64,000 nucleotides of DNA from Zygnema cylindricum. Taxonomy: Eukaryota > Streptophyta > Zygnematophyceae > Zygnematales > Zygnemataceae. The translations under genes were made by a program, and so were the position numbers. The notes under the pieces are model-generated. The model was given only the letters and a program-made list of their open reading frames with translations. It ran no database searches and was not told where the DNA came from. The stretch is from the NCBI GenBank assembly GCA_037447655.1, contig JBBHKE010001339.1, positions 518,574 through 582,573 on the forward strand, given 5' to 3'. This document shows, piece by piece, positions 1 through 11,180 of the stretch (the stretch's first letter is position 1; each line of letters starts with the position of its first letter).

Positions 1-420
1 GTTAGAAGTATACTCTCCACCATTGTCACTCCGTATTCTGTTGATTGGAGTTTCATGGAGTTTTTCCCTCCATGCTTTATATTGTCTAAAACAATCCTGA
101 GCTTCGGACTTGTTTTTCAAAAAATACACTCGGGAATACCGAGACCAATCATCAGTGATAGTCATCATAAATCTCTTCCCCCCCGGTGAGGGCACTTTAG
201 CCGGTCCCCAAATATCTGTGTGTACTAGATCTATAATTTTTTCTCCCTTATAGGTGGTTGTTTTAGGAAAGGGTAATCTGTGTGTTTTACCTTGAGCACA
301 TCCACTACAATCACATATATTATCATTCTCACTGAACTTAATCCCTTCCACCACTCCCATCTTTTTCATCTCTCTTAACTTGTCTAGATTCACATGCCCA
401 AGCCTCTTATGCCACAGCAT
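1..420 (-). pseudogene. Copia GAG-pre-integrase and integrase core start (frameshifted, partial)
   Basis: Minus-strand translation shows the integrase zinc-binding region (WHKRLGH, then a C-x2-C pair followed by QGK) and the start of the catalytic core with D-I-W-G-P and T-D-D-W-S-R, running to R-S-D-N-G-G-E-Y at the window edge. It is one frame away from the gag-protease frame, so a small indel near 420-440 separates the two. The integrase would insert element cDNA into the host genome; the rest of the domain is outside the window. Confidence 0.8.
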
Positions 421-1964
421 AATATCATGAACACAGCATAATAAAGTTTCTTCTTTTCATTACTTAAAACCAGCCTAAACATCCCATGGCTACCTTTCTC
501 AGCAATGAAATAGACATCCTCCTCAAAGCTAGCAGTAGAGACTCCTTCCCTACTGCTAGTAAAAAAACCCTTATCATCTAATACGGATGTAGAGATGAGG
601 TTTTTGTTCAGCTCCGGAATAAACAATACATCGGAGAATGTTACTATAGATGTCTTTCCTTCTACTAACACTTTCAAATCTACCGATCCTACAAGAGTAG
701 TGGTGACTATACTCCCATCCCCGTACTCTATCTCTACGGTGGGAATATTTCTTATCTTAGTGAACAGGTGCCTATCCTTACACATGTGCATGGAGGCACC
801 TAAATCTACAATCCAGCCTGCTTCACCATTCAATCCACCGTAAGCACATTTCTGCCTTCGTGGAATTTCGACCTCGTTTTTCGCCTCCAACTCCTCATCT
901 AAAAGGAGCTCATCGTCCTCGTCCTCGGATTCCGCCTCATGTACCTGTGTCACAAGGGCCTTTTTCTTTCCTCTCGAGGTACCATCGGTCTGCCCCTCCT
1001 TTAACCGAAGCTCGGTTAGCTTAGTGCACTCTGCCATATAGTGCCCAAGTTTCTTACAAAAATGACATAAACCTTTGGGAGCCCTTGGTCGAAACTCGTC
1101 GGTCTGATTTTTCTGCTCCCTCCCCCCATAGTTTCTGACCGTTTTCCGGGAATCCTTGTTCCTCCAATCGGTCGCAGTTGCCAAGGCTTGGCCACTCTTT
1201 CCTCCCCTTTGGATCTCAATCGTATTCTCCCGAACGAGAATCATCCCTACCAGTGAGTTCCATATCCACCTTGAGTTCGGCAAGTCCTGCACACGGTTGA
1301 CTATGTTCTCGAACTCATCGGGTAACTTCATCAGTAAACAGTTAACCTTTTCCTTTTCACTAAAAACTTTTCCCGCACTTTCTAGCTCCATGAAGAGTGT
1401 AGCAAGCTCATTGCAAAAATCCAACATCTTCCCCCCTTTGTATACATACCCCTTAACTTTCTGATCAGCCAACTGTTGTTGCTGAATCGTACCACTTCGG
1501 TACATCTCTATGAGAGCCATCCAAAGATCAGATGCCCATTCTACCTGCAAATGGGGACATGCAAGTCCTTGAGTGAGATGGCGTAGGATGAAGTGCTTTC
1601 CCTCCATATTGTTGAAGTCCCAGGTTTCAGTATCATTCTCGTCGTTCCTCGTAAAAGGTGACATGAATGCCGAACCATTTACTATTGGTGTGGTCGCCTC
1701 CTTCTCCTTTCCTTTGTCCACCACCTCTCCTTTTTTTGTTTCCTCCGTTGAAGGTGGATCCTCTTTCTTGGTGAATCTGCTTCCTCCAAACCCTGGAGGA
1801 ATTCCAAGACTTGATAGACGCCCCAACCGTCCACTCACTATCCCCCAAAACCTTTTTTCACATAGAGCTCCTATCATCATACTTTCCCAGTATATAAAAC
1901 CAGTTCCATTAAAGATTGGTACCCTAGAGGGTGGGCCCATAACCTGAAACTCTGAGACCTCCAT
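390..1964 (-). CDS. Copia gag-protease polyprotein (524 aa open frame)
   Basis: The frame starts at an ATG just downstream of the LTR. Its N-terminal third is the capsid-like gag region; a CCHC zinc knuckle (CHFCKKLGHYMAEC, about residues 299-312) binds packaged RNA in this family. An acidic linker follows, then the aspartic protease, where the usual D-S/T-G active site reads D-L-G-A-S (about residue 385), so the catalytic Ser/Thr after Asp looks replaced by Leu. The frame ends out of register just before the expected WHKRLGH motif, which is found in another frame at 1-420. It is a retrotransposon gene, with no sign of host domestication. Confidence 0.85.
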   Translation of the reverse strand: MEVSEFQVMGPPSRVPIFNGTGFIYWESMMIGALCEKRFWGIVSGRLGRLSSLGIPPGFGGSRFTKKEDPPSTEETKKGEVVDKGKEKEATTPIVNGSAFMSPFTRNDENDTETWDFNNMEGKHFILRHLTQGLACPHLQVEWASDLWMALIEMYRSGTIQQQQLADQKVKGYVYKGGKMLDFCNELATLFMELESAGKVFSEKEKVNCLLMKLPDEFENIVNRVQDLPNSRWIWNSLVGMILVRENTIEIQRGGKSGQALATATDWRNKDSRKTVRNYGGREQKNQTDEFRPRAPKGLCHFCKKLGHYMAECTKLTELRLKEGQTDGTSRGKKKALVTQVHEAESEDEDDELLLDEELEAKNEVEIPRRQKCAYGGLNGEAGWIVDLGASMHMCKDRHLFTKIRNIPTVEIEYGDGSIVTTTLVGSVDLKVLVEGKTSIVTFSDVLFIPELNKNLISTSVLDDKGFFTSSREGVSTASFEEDVYFIAEKGSHGMFRLVLSNEKKKLYYAVFMILCCGIRGLGM

Positions 1965-2018
1965 GAGTCCTCAGAGTGGACAGCTTCCAAGAAGCCTCTA
2001 GGATAACCCTGACCCCTT

Positions 2019-3002
2019 TGTGTTTCAACAAAAATAACTGCCACCCTGACAGACAATAACTCTAACAAACTTCACCCTTGTGAAGGCAAGACTCCCCTGA
2101 GTCGATAGCAAAAAGAATCTCTGAATTTGCTCCCCTGAGCAGTAAGTTATGGAGGGTCAGAGTTGACCTTTTGTACATAAGCTCTCTGGGAGAGAGGGTC
2201 CTATCTCCTAATTTTTTTCTAAGTCCTATCTCTCTCACAGACTCTATCTACTGATGTACGGAACCAATCAGATTACAGTTTCGTACGCAAAAGTACATCT
2301 GCCGGTGTACTTTATGTACGGACATTGTACGACATGGCCTAAATGTCGACACATGTCATATCCGGATTCGGTGCCGTAATCTCCGGAGATACCACGATCC
2401 AATGTAATTTCGCCACGTGTCATCCGATGTGGCGATGACCACAAACCGCCGAATTCTTCTTCCGCGATCTCGGCGCTAATTCCGGCCGTCCGATTAAATT
2501 ATCATTTGATCGTAGCCGTAATAAATATATGCGCGGTATTTGTTTCGCTTACGAAATCAATGCGCGGTATTGATTTCTTATCCGTACCGCAATCCGTACT
2601 TTTACACTACCAGTTCCATGTATCCCGTAAACAATTACAGTTAAATGAATTATCCTACGTATTAATGTTTAATTAATTATCGAACCATATAGTACGTAAC
2701 ACTAGTTCTAGAATTAACGGCTAAGGCTACCGGCTACTGGCTATCTGCCGGCCGGTAGGTACCAGGATCAAATCCCGTGGCCGACACATACCTTTTAGTA
2801 AATAAACCCATAACTAATATAAGTTTCCCGTAAACCTCTGGATAGCCTAGGTAGCCATGGCTCTAGCTCCCTCTCCAATTTCTCAGTGACTGCGACAAGT
2901 TTGAGAGTTGGAGAGAGAAGTTAGAGGTAGACTGCCTCGGCTTCTTTCTATATTTCTATTTAGACCTAGAAAATACTTAAAATGTGACCATTACTTTCTA
3001 CA
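2019..3002 (-). repeat. 5' LTR of the minus-strand Copia element
   Basis: The outer end is set at 3002 because the sequence read from there (TGTAGAAA) matches the plus-strand LTR beginning at 5554 while the flanks differ. The inner end near 2019 (ending in CA) is approximate; a degenerate primer-binding site may follow. Compared with the plus-strand copy this LTR carries extra sequence around 2765-2920. The LTR contains a CCACGTGTC G-box-like motif near 2413. Confidence 0.65.
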
Positions 3003-3039
3003 CTTCAGCCCATAATTTCAAATATAGCCCTTTATCTGC

Positions 3040-4590
3040 AAGCATAGACCGAGCACTTTTAGTCATTGTCCTTTTTAATCTCTATAAAAAACCATTATGC
3101 TCCGGTGTATATGGAAATGTAAGATTGTGACTTATACCTTCTTGAAGGAGAAACTCTTCGAATTACTTAGATGTATATTCTCCCTCATTGTCCGATCTCA
3201 GCGCCAAGATTGGAACTCCATCAAGCTTTTCCGCCCACGCTTTGTAGTGTTTGAAGTGAGTAAACACTTCACTTTTTTCTTGCATGAAGTAAACTTTGGT
3301 ATATCTCGAGTTGTCATCTGTAAATGTAACCATATAGTGGATGCCTCTAGCCGAAGCCACTTGTGAAGGAGCGAGAACATTGGAATATATTAGCTACAAA
3401 ACTTTCTCCGATCGGTGGTCTGTTTCTTGTGGAAATGGCAATTTGTGGATCTTGCCAAGTGAACAACCATCACATGATTTTATAGGATGGGAACTGAGAG
3501 AAACTCTTTCAACTTTTCCCATATTCACCATTGTTTTAACGCTATCATAATTCATATGTTCTAATCTTTTGTGCCACAACTCATTATCTGATTGGACACT
3601 AGAGTAGAGAACATCATTTTCTTTATATTCAACCATGTCCATCCGGTACATTTTGCTAGCATCCCTAGTTCCTGTTACTGCTACTTTCCCTTTCTTGCTA
3701 ACAACCTGTCTACCTCCTTTCAGAATGACTTCAAAGCCTTTGCTCTCCACAAATGATGTAGAAAAAAGATTTTTCTTAAAGTCTAGAACAAACAAGACAT
3801 TCTGAAGGGTTCTTTTTACCAACTTTTCCCTCACATCTACCATCAAAGATACACTACCCTGAGCTGAGGTTTGTAAACTCATGCCACAAGAATAGTAAAT
3901 ACTCTTTGGAGATGTTTTCTGCAAATTCGAAAAAGCCGCCTTGTTCCAACACATACGGGCAAACGCTCCCTTGTCCATGATCCATCCTACATCCTTAGGA
4001 CCCTCCATGGCTGCCGCCATAGCAAATAATTCCGCATCCTTTGTCTCATTGAAGCTTAAATACTCATATGCATCAGTTGCAGAAGCTGAAAATAGAGCAT
4101 TTCCACAGGTAGGATTCCTAGAGAAGCCTGTGTGATATTGGCTTTGCTGCCAACCTGGCCTGTATAAACCTGTCTCATTAGCATTTTTCAGCTTAGGACA
4201 GTACCTGTATCCATGACCATTCTCAGAACAATAAAAGCAAGTAGTAGAAGATGGCCTATTCTGCCTCTGATTATACTGAGTAAACTGATTCTAATTCTTG
4301 TTAAACTGACTCTTGTTCTGATTAATCTGATTTCTTTTCTCAAAGTTTGTGGAAAAATCTTCAACCTTTCCTTCTCCTTCAAGGAGTTTAGTATTTGTCT
4401 CTTCCTCCAATATAAGATTATATGCTAAGTGAAATGACCAGCTAGCTTTATCATGACTGTTAACTGAACAGACACACCCTTCATGCTACTTGGGAGACCT
4501 CTAATAAGCAAACGTGCCTGTTGAAACTCAGGAAATGACCCCCTCCCCAAATTTTTCCAGCCACCTAGAGCTCCTCTTGAACATTCGCTT
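3040..4590 (-). pseudogene. Second Copia fragment: gag zinc knuckle, protease, GAG-pre-integrase, integrase start
   Basis: The minus strand carries a gag end with a CCHC knuckle (C-x2-C-x4-H-x4-C near 4190-4240), then a 208-residue frame (4020-3394) covering the protease region and the integrase zinc region (LWHKRLEHMN and C-x2-C followed by GKIH). A frame-shifted piece of the integrase core (TFTDDNSRYTKVYF, RSDNEGEY) follows at 3360-3163. The protease site reads WIMDKGAFA, so the D-S/T-G motif is lost. Stops and frameshifts are frequent in the gag part. The fragment stops near the LTR of the neighbouring element at 3002. It may be from the family whose 3' half lies at 6835-9052 in the opposite orientation; that is not proven. 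Confidence 0.75.
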
Positions 4591-4888
4591 TCTCAAAAGC
4601 AGATTTCAGTGATGGCCAAATCTCGCTCGCCTTCTTCATTTTTAGTCAAGACATGACCAAATTTTCTGAAATACAAAGAATTAGATTGTTCCTTGCCATT
4701 TAATTCTTTTTCGCCCAAGTTGCCGTGTACCTCCGGATCTGGCCCGCGGCCGCGCTGCCAACAGCACGCACATTGCCAAAACCACAGGTGTGACCCCTTT
4801 ATGACATCACTAGCTCCCCCGCCCTCCCCATGAAAAGCTTGATTCCCTATCCCCCCATATAGCGAGTTCCAACAATTATACGCATTAA

Positions 4889-4892
4889 CACG

Positions 4893-4936
<44 letters not shown>
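4889..4936. repeat. (CA)n microsatellite at the LINE 3' end
   Basis: About two dozen CA dinucleotides, preceded by CGCA variants and followed by ACACATATATA. It sits directly beyond the 3' end of the LINE-like fragment at 4937-5553 (minus strand). Confidence 0.95.
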
Positions 4937-4937
<1 letters not shown>

Positions 4938-5553
4938 ACACACATATATACAATGGGGCCAACTTTATTAAAAAGCGAGATGGTAAACCATCTGAGTCCA
5001 TAGGAACAAAAAGAAGTAGCATTGCTAAAACTGAAAAACCACATAAAAAGGGAATAAACAAAAGGGAAAATCAAGGCAAAAACTACAAAAAATTACAAAG
5101 GATGGCAGAGAAGTCAAAAACACCGAAAAAAAGCAAAACCCAACAAACTAAACATCAAAGGAAAAAACTAACACGAAGCAAAAAACCCCCAACAAAACAA
5201 AAAATTTACGGAAAGCAATCACGTAAGTCTCCGAATCTCGGAAGAGCACGAGGAGGAAGTTCCAAAACATGCCGTCGATCCATAACGACAATAGACGATC
5301 GAGTAATATAGAAGCCATTACCCGTTGTAGGGCCAGGGAAAAATGTTGAGGATTAAAAGAAGTAAGGACTGAAACAGGAGGGCTCCCATGCCCTCGCCTC
5401 TCGAACGAGCGCCGACCACAAGTACGGAAAAACTCGTCCAAAGCCACACCCAAACAACCAAATATCTTGACCGCCATCGGAATAAAGCCATCCATAGCGT
5501 CGCGATGGGCATAATCACGCTCTTTCCTTTTAGCTGCGTCATGTGCAGCAACT
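4937..5553 (-). mobile_element. LINE-like (non-LTR) 3' fragment, copy 1
   Basis: The minus-strand frame includes AAKRKERDYAHRDAMDGFIP and FGCLGVALDEF, which resembles the region C-terminal to the reverse transcriptase of non-LTR element ORF2 proteins (basic KE..Y helix, then F-x-P and FG). A diverged copy lies on the plus strand at 22940-23550. Both copies end in GGTTTACCATC, then CTTTTTAATAAAG or a close variant, then a microsatellite, as expected for the 3' end of a target-primed retroelement. The 5' side is cut exactly where the LTR at 5554 begins. Assignment to non-LTR elements rests on the motif pattern and the tail. Confidence 0.5.
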
Positions 5554-6371
5554 TGTAGAAATTAATGGTCCATTTTAAGTATTTTCTAGGTCTAAATAGA
5601 AATATAGAAAGAAGCCGAGGCAGTACCTACCGGCCGGCAGACAGCCGTGGTTGGTAGCCTTAGCCGTTAAGTCTAAAACTAGTGTTACGTACTATATGGG
5701 TTGATAATTAATTAAACATTATCGGGTAGGATAATTCATTTAACTGTAACTATTTACGGGATACATAGATCCAGTAACGTAAAAGTACGGATTACGGTAC
5801 GGATAAGAAACCATTACCGCGCATCTATTTCTTTAATGAAAGGAATATCGCACATGTATTTATTACGGCTACGATTAAATGTGAATTTAATCGGACGGCC
5901 GGAATTAACGTCGAGATCGCGGAAGAGGATTTCGGCGGTTTGTGGTCATCGCCACATCGGATGACACGTGGCAGAATGACATTGGATCGCGGCATCTCCA
6001 AGGATTAAGGGAGCGAATCCGGACATACCACGTGTCGACATTTAGGCCATGTTGTACAATGTTCGTACAGAAAGTACACGGGCAGCTCTACTTTTGTGTA
6101 CGTAACTGTAACTTGATTGGCTCCGTACATCAGTAGATAGAGTCAGTGAGAGAGATAGGACTTAGAAAAATTAGGAGATAGGACCCTCTCTCCCAGAGAG
6201 CTTCTGTACAAAAGGTTAACTTTGACCCTCCATAAATTACTGCTCAGGGGAGCAAATTTAGAGATTCTTTTTGCTATCGACTCTGGGGAGTCTTGCCTTG
6301 ACAGGGGTGAAGTTGGTTAGAGTGGTGAAGTTATTGTCTGCCAGGGTGGCAGTTGTTTTTGCTGAAACACA
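5554..6371 (+). repeat. LTR of a plus-strand Copia element (same family as 2019-3002)
   Basis: Begins TGTAGAAA at the junction with the LINE fragment; the inner end (CA at about 6371) is approximate. It is the inverted counterpart of the LTR ending at 3002. It contains two ACGT-core boxes (ACACGTGG near 5965 and CCACGTGTC near 6030) and an ATTGG between them. The ACGTGGC core is the plant ABRE/G-box type; promoter activity is not shown. Confidence 0.65.
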
Positions 6372-6424
6372 AAGGGGTCAGGGTTATCCTAGAGGCTTTT
6401 TGGAAGCTGTCCACTCTGAGGACT

Positions 6425-6790
6425 TATGGAGGTCTCAGAGTTTCAGGTTATGGGCCCACCCTCTAAGGTACCAATCTTTAATGGAACTGGCTTCATATAA
6501 TGGGAAAGTGTGATGATAGGAGCTCTATGCGAAAAAAGGTTTTGGGGGATAAAGAGTGGACGGTTGGGGCGTCCATCAAGTCTTGGAATTCCTCCAGGGT
6601 TAAGAGGAAGCAGATTCACCAGGAAAGAGGATCCACCTTCAACGGAGGAAACAAAAGAAGGAGAGGTGGTGGACAAAGGAAAGGAGAAGGAGGCGACCAC
6701 ACCAATAGCAACTGGTTCGGCATTCATGTCACCTGTTCCGAGGAACGAGGAGAATGATACTGAAACCTGAACTTCAACAATATGGCGGCA
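6425..6790 (+). pseudogene. Truncated Copia gag start
   Basis: Homologous to the first ~120 residues of the gag frame at 1964-390, starting with the same MEVSEF-type start. Frame breaks occur within the first 100 bases, and the sequence stops after the segment encoding ENDTET, where it is joined to a duplicated 40-base leader segment and then to an unrelated Copia integrase. It cannot encode a working gag. Confidence 0.7.
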
Positions 6791-6834
6791 AAGCTGTCCA
6801 CTCTGAGGACTCGTGGAGGTCTCAGAGTTTCATG

Positions 6835-9051
6835 AAGCACTTAACTACGCTGTTTATATTAATGATATAATTGCTTCTAGATATATTAACACTACACCTT
6901 TTAAGCTTTGGACAGGAGAAAAACTTGATGCTAGTAAATTTAAGATCTTTGGCAGCAAGTGTTTTATTCTGGATACTTCACAAGATAGATGGAAAGTGGA
7001 GGTTAAGGGCTTACGTGCGACTTTGATGGGGTATGATGATAATACAAAAGGGTATAGAGTTTTTGTATTTGAGAAATACAAAGTGATTATCTCTAAGAAT
7101 ATCTAGATTAAAGATGAGCATGATGCCGTTGACTTATTTAAGTTGCGAGATCAACCGACAAAAAAAAAACATGAATATGTCATTTTTCACCATACACAAC
7201 GAGTTTACTTTCCACAAGCAAGTGAGACACCTCTTCTTTCAGTTCCCTTGGTAACTATGCAGGATGCTTCACCTCAAGTTCCAAAACAAGCGGAGCAAAC
7301 CGTTTCCCAATCAGTACCAGCTCAAGTTATGGTTGAAACAAAGCAGAATAATCAGAGGCTGCTGACGATTTTTGCCTCAAAATTTCCAAGGGGAAGGATA
7401 TATAGCAGCCGTTTACAAGCAAGCTCTCACTTTGTTTTTTCTCCAGCTACAGAGGAGCCTCTAACAATCCAAGAGGCTTTTTCATCACGTGAGAATAATC
7501 ACTGGATCGAGGCGGCAAACGATGAAATGAAGCCTATTATGGAGGCATAAACATCACAGATGGTAGATCTTCCTCCGGGCAGAAAAGACATCGGCAACAA
7601 ATGGGTATTCAAGGTGAAGCTGAACTCGGACAAGACTATTGAAAGGTATAAGGCAAGACTAGTGGCTAAAAGGTACAATAAAAAAGAAGGTATTGACTTT
7701 GAAAAAACCTTCTCTCCAGTTGTCAGATTTTCCCACTGTCAGAATCATGATAAGTCCAGCGGCTATAAAAAATATGGAAATACATCAAATGGATGAAAAA
7801 ACAACCTTCTTGCATGGAGAGTTAGAAGAAACCATTTATATGAAACAACGCAAAATCTATGTAAAAAAAAGAAGGGAAGAATTAGTGCGTAACTTGATAA
7901 AATCTCTCTATGGGATAAAACAAGCCTTGCGACAATTAAATTTGAAGTTAGATGAGTTTTTGATTAGGCTAGGTTTTAAGAGAATTAGCTCAGATCATTC
8001 TGTAAATGTCTTATGACGGGAGGATGGGATACTATATATTGCTGTATATGTGGATGACATATTATTAATACGTCAGTCAATGAATGAAATAAGCCGCATT
8101 AAAGCGACTTTAAGGTCTAGGTTTGAGATGAATGACCTCAGTGAGGCCAAGTATATCTTAGATATACAGGTAGAAAGAGACAGAACTAAAAAGCTAATTA
8201 TGTTGACTTAGAAAAAAACAATAGTTAATATGCTAGAAAGATTTGAAAAGAAATATGTAAAGGGTATATAACTCCGATGAAATTCAAACAAAAATTGGAA
8301 CGAAGTGAGTCAAATTCAGGCATTATGGTGTGTGGGAGTCTAGAGACAAGGGAGGAAGAGTTTATGGCCTCAAAACCATATAGACAAGTAGTTGGAAGTC
8401 TTATATATCTTATGAACTGTATGAGACCTGATGTTGCAACAGCATCGGGAATCTTGAGTAGAAGTCTACAGAATCCTGAAAAGGCAGACTGTGAAGCAGC
8501 AAAAAGAGTGTTGAGATATCTTGTAGATACTCGAAATCTTAAGCTTGTAGTCCAAGGAGGAGAAGTGAAAATACGGACGTGGATGACACTAGCTATGGGG
8601 ACATGCCAAGCCGAAAATCTATAACAAGTTTTGTTCTTAAGATTGGAGATGCAACGTGCAGCTGTAGCAGCAAATTACAAAAGGTTACAGCTCAATCCAC
8701 AATGGAGTCGTAATACATGGTAGCAGCATCTGCTTTAAAAACGCTCCTATGGGTTAAGCCTATTCTACATGAACTTGGGTATATGCAAACAGGTTTAGGC
8801 TAGGTGGTGTGACAACCAGGCAACCATTGCAATTTCCTCTAACCCAAGCCATCATTTGAAAAGCAAACACATGGATGTTAGACATCACTTTGCCACAGAA
8901 AAACTGCTTACAAAAGTCATTAAATTGTGTCATATACCGGTTGAGAAGATGTTGGCTAACATGTTAACTAAAGCCCTTGCTGCTCCTAAGTTGCAGTTTT
9001 GTAGAGAGGCTATTGGACTAAGTGAGTAACTGAGTTAAAGATTTAGGGGAG
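6835..9051 (+). pseudogene. Copia integrase C-terminus, reverse transcriptase and RNase H (decayed)
   Basis: Recognisable in order: the integrase C-terminal region (TPFKLWTGEK, FGSKCF, near 6890-6970), the RT ([12 protein letters not shown] near 7600, [13 protein letters not shown] near 7790, the catalytic YVDD at about 8047-8060), and RNase H (PYRQVVGSLIYL near 8370, then HMDVRHHF near 8870). The end of pol is followed by a polypurine tract and LTR. Several stops and shifts (near 7550, 7790, 8015, 8210) break the frame. The upstream gag stub belongs to another LTR family, so this is a chimera made by nested insertion or recombination. Confidence 0.85.
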
Positions 9052-9600
9052 TGTTGAGATTTGAAATCTTTAAGTTCAGTAAATAGATCTATGAGAGGAG
9101 ATCGAGGAATTGGAATATTTTATCTAGGTTTGATGTAATACTTACCTTTGATAGTGTGAAATTACTAAATACACAGTAGAGGTTATCGTACTTTTGCAGG
9201 GACACGCGTCGACATTTGAAGATGGTGCAGGCATTCCGGAGTGGCGACCGATACCCACATACGCGGGTAACAAATCGTACGGGCGGGTTTAGTGAATAAG
9301 ACGGACGCGGACTACGCCAAACATCCGGGAGAGAATTGTGGAAGATCAAGAGCATGTCGTCGATACGAACCAATTTAACAACGTGATTAAAGTGGGGACC
9401 ACAATGACTAAATGTGTCGTACTCACTTAAGATATTCGTACGACTAAACCAACATTTATCTGGACTGTTGTAATTAATGATTGGCGTCAAAAATTGTATT
9501 GATGCTATTTGTAAATATTTGGAAAACACATGAGCGACGTTTAGCACATTATAAATTAGTGTTACACTGTTCATTTAGCGGCAGGTTGTAATTAGGGTTT
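9041..9600 (+). repeat. Polypurine tract and 3' LTR start of the second Copia family
   Basis: ATTTAGGGGAG at 9041-9051 is a polypurine tract, followed by TGTTGAGATTTG at 9052, a typical LTR start with TG. No second copy is in the window, so the LTR end is unknown; the right limit given is only an outer guess. A long open frame on the minus strand here (9574-9089) has no recognised domain and is most likely incidental. Confidence 0.55.
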
Positions 9601-10144
9601 TGGAAGTACTTCCGGTCTAGTAACGTACAGGTTTTATACTTTGTCGTAAGTCAGGATAGCAGTGTAGTACAGTCACCTGAATAAGTGTGACCAGTAGACA
9701 CTCAGTGTGAGTATATAGCTTAGAACTTAGCCAATTTTGAACTATCTAGTTTTGGGGTTATGATATTTTAAGGGCAGTTTTTGGGAAATTTCTAGGTGTC
9801 ACATCTTATGGTTTACTGGGTCATTAGGGCTACAATTTTGGGAATTGTTAGTTTACTCTGTTGTGTATCACTGTGGCAAATTTGAAGCATATTGGCCTTT
9901 TGAGTCATATTTTGTGTAAGCTAAAAGTTGTCTGTTGAGTAGGTGTTTGATAGTTTCTACTGTTTTCCATATCTTCTTCCACTGCTACTGCTGGTTCTCC
10001 TCCTGCAACGGTGGTTGTAAAACAACACGGAGTACCCAAAAAACCCACTGCACGTTTACAACGAGAATTTTTTCCGTACAGGTGCCGTGGAGGGGTCTCG
10101 ACCAACGGACGACATTTCGTAAAAGCGAAGTTCGTTAAAGTGCC

Positions 10145-10145
10145 C

Positions 10146-10183
<38 letters not shown>
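10145..10183. repeat. (CT)n microsatellite
   Basis: Uninterrupted CT dinucleotides of about 38 bases. Confidence 0.95.
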
Positions 10184-10184
<1 letters not shown>

Positions 10185-10679
10185 CTATTGCGGTACACAT
10201 CACTACCTAAATTAAATTAATATTGCTTAAATGTTCCTCACACACTTAACATATTTAATGGTTTTTAAAAGAGTCACGGTGTATTCCTTGTCATTTAGTT
10301 ATTGTGGACTATTCAGATTATGTGTTTTTACAGATAATTTTGTATATACCATAAGAAAATCTAAAATTTGTTTTTTAGTGGATAACTAGTGTCAACGCCG
10401 ATCCTTTTTATGTTGTACTTGATCTTCACCATGAGATTTTCTTGTCGGCTATAGGATAAGGACTTTCTTTGTTTCTAGCCATTGGATTTGATACTGGCAG
10501 CTGGGAATTTATGAGTGGTGGGATGGTATAGAGAACATCCAGTACCTGATTTTTCATATTTCCATTGGTGAATATTTTGATTTTATATTTGCGGGCCCGT
10601 GTCTGAATAAATAAAAATAAGAGTCATGGGATAATATAGAGAGCATTGATTAAATTGCCAATGAAAAACGTCAATAATG

Positions 10680-11180
10680 GTATCAAATGAAATATCGCTA
10701 AAAACGATTTCTTTTTACAATCTTTGGGTGTATTTTGATGGCAAGTAGTGAGAAAGGACTAAAAAACAAAATCGGGTAACTATGGCGGAAAGTTTTAGAA
10801 TTAATGACGTCGACGCTATTATAATTGAGCGTGATGTCAAAATGTCACAAACCCTAAACATCTACAATGTCACAAGTAGCTACAGCAGACGTCTACAACC
10901 GTCGCTATTTCGTAAACGTTGTCAATTGTTGCGAGTTTTGTAGTCATCTACAACCGTCACAAATTACACCCACGTCTACATCCATCATAATCTAAAGTAA
11001 CGATTTCATTTCTTTACATCGGAATGCTTTGAAAGTAGTATGGAAAATCTTCTCTAGAAAATAAAGAAGCAAGACTAAGTTTCGGTTGCATGGAAAAGTG
11101 CCCTAACCCGCCTTAGGGATTAGAGCTATAAATGTAACAACTATTAGTAAAGTTTTAAATTTTACTGTTATACAACCTTA
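10680..11180. repeat. Dispersed repeat family, copy 1
   Basis: Shares blocks with 46410-46830: a 'GGC(G/C)GAAAGTTTT' start, then 'ATGTCACAAACCCTAAAC', the 'CTACAACCGTC' motif, and a 'AAAGTAGTATGGA(A/G)AATCTTC' block in the same order. Related pieces occur at 19190-19320 and 55640-56330. No coding capacity is seen, so this looks like a non-autonomous element; ends were not defined. Confidence 0.5.

Larger units (their letters stand above)
1..3002 (-). mobile_element. Ty1/Copia retrotransposon, 5' LTR to integrase start, cut by window edge
   Basis: Reading the minus strand from 3002 down there is a 5' LTR beginning TGTAGAAA, a short leader, a gag-protease frame (1964-390), then the His/Cys zinc-binding region and the beginning of the integrase core running off the left edge. 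The order gag-protease-integrase is that of Ty1/Copia. A second copy of the same LTR and gag start lies on the plus strand at 5554-6790, so the two form a large inverted repeat. The reverse transcriptase and 3' LTR would lie left of the window. A frameshift near 420-440 and an altered protease motif suggest the copy is no longer active. Confidence 0.85.

Noticed and set aside
9089-9574. 161-codon open frame on the minus strand
   Set aside because: It overlaps the LTR of a plus-strand Copia element, has no recognisable motif and no splice or promoter context; taken as incidental.
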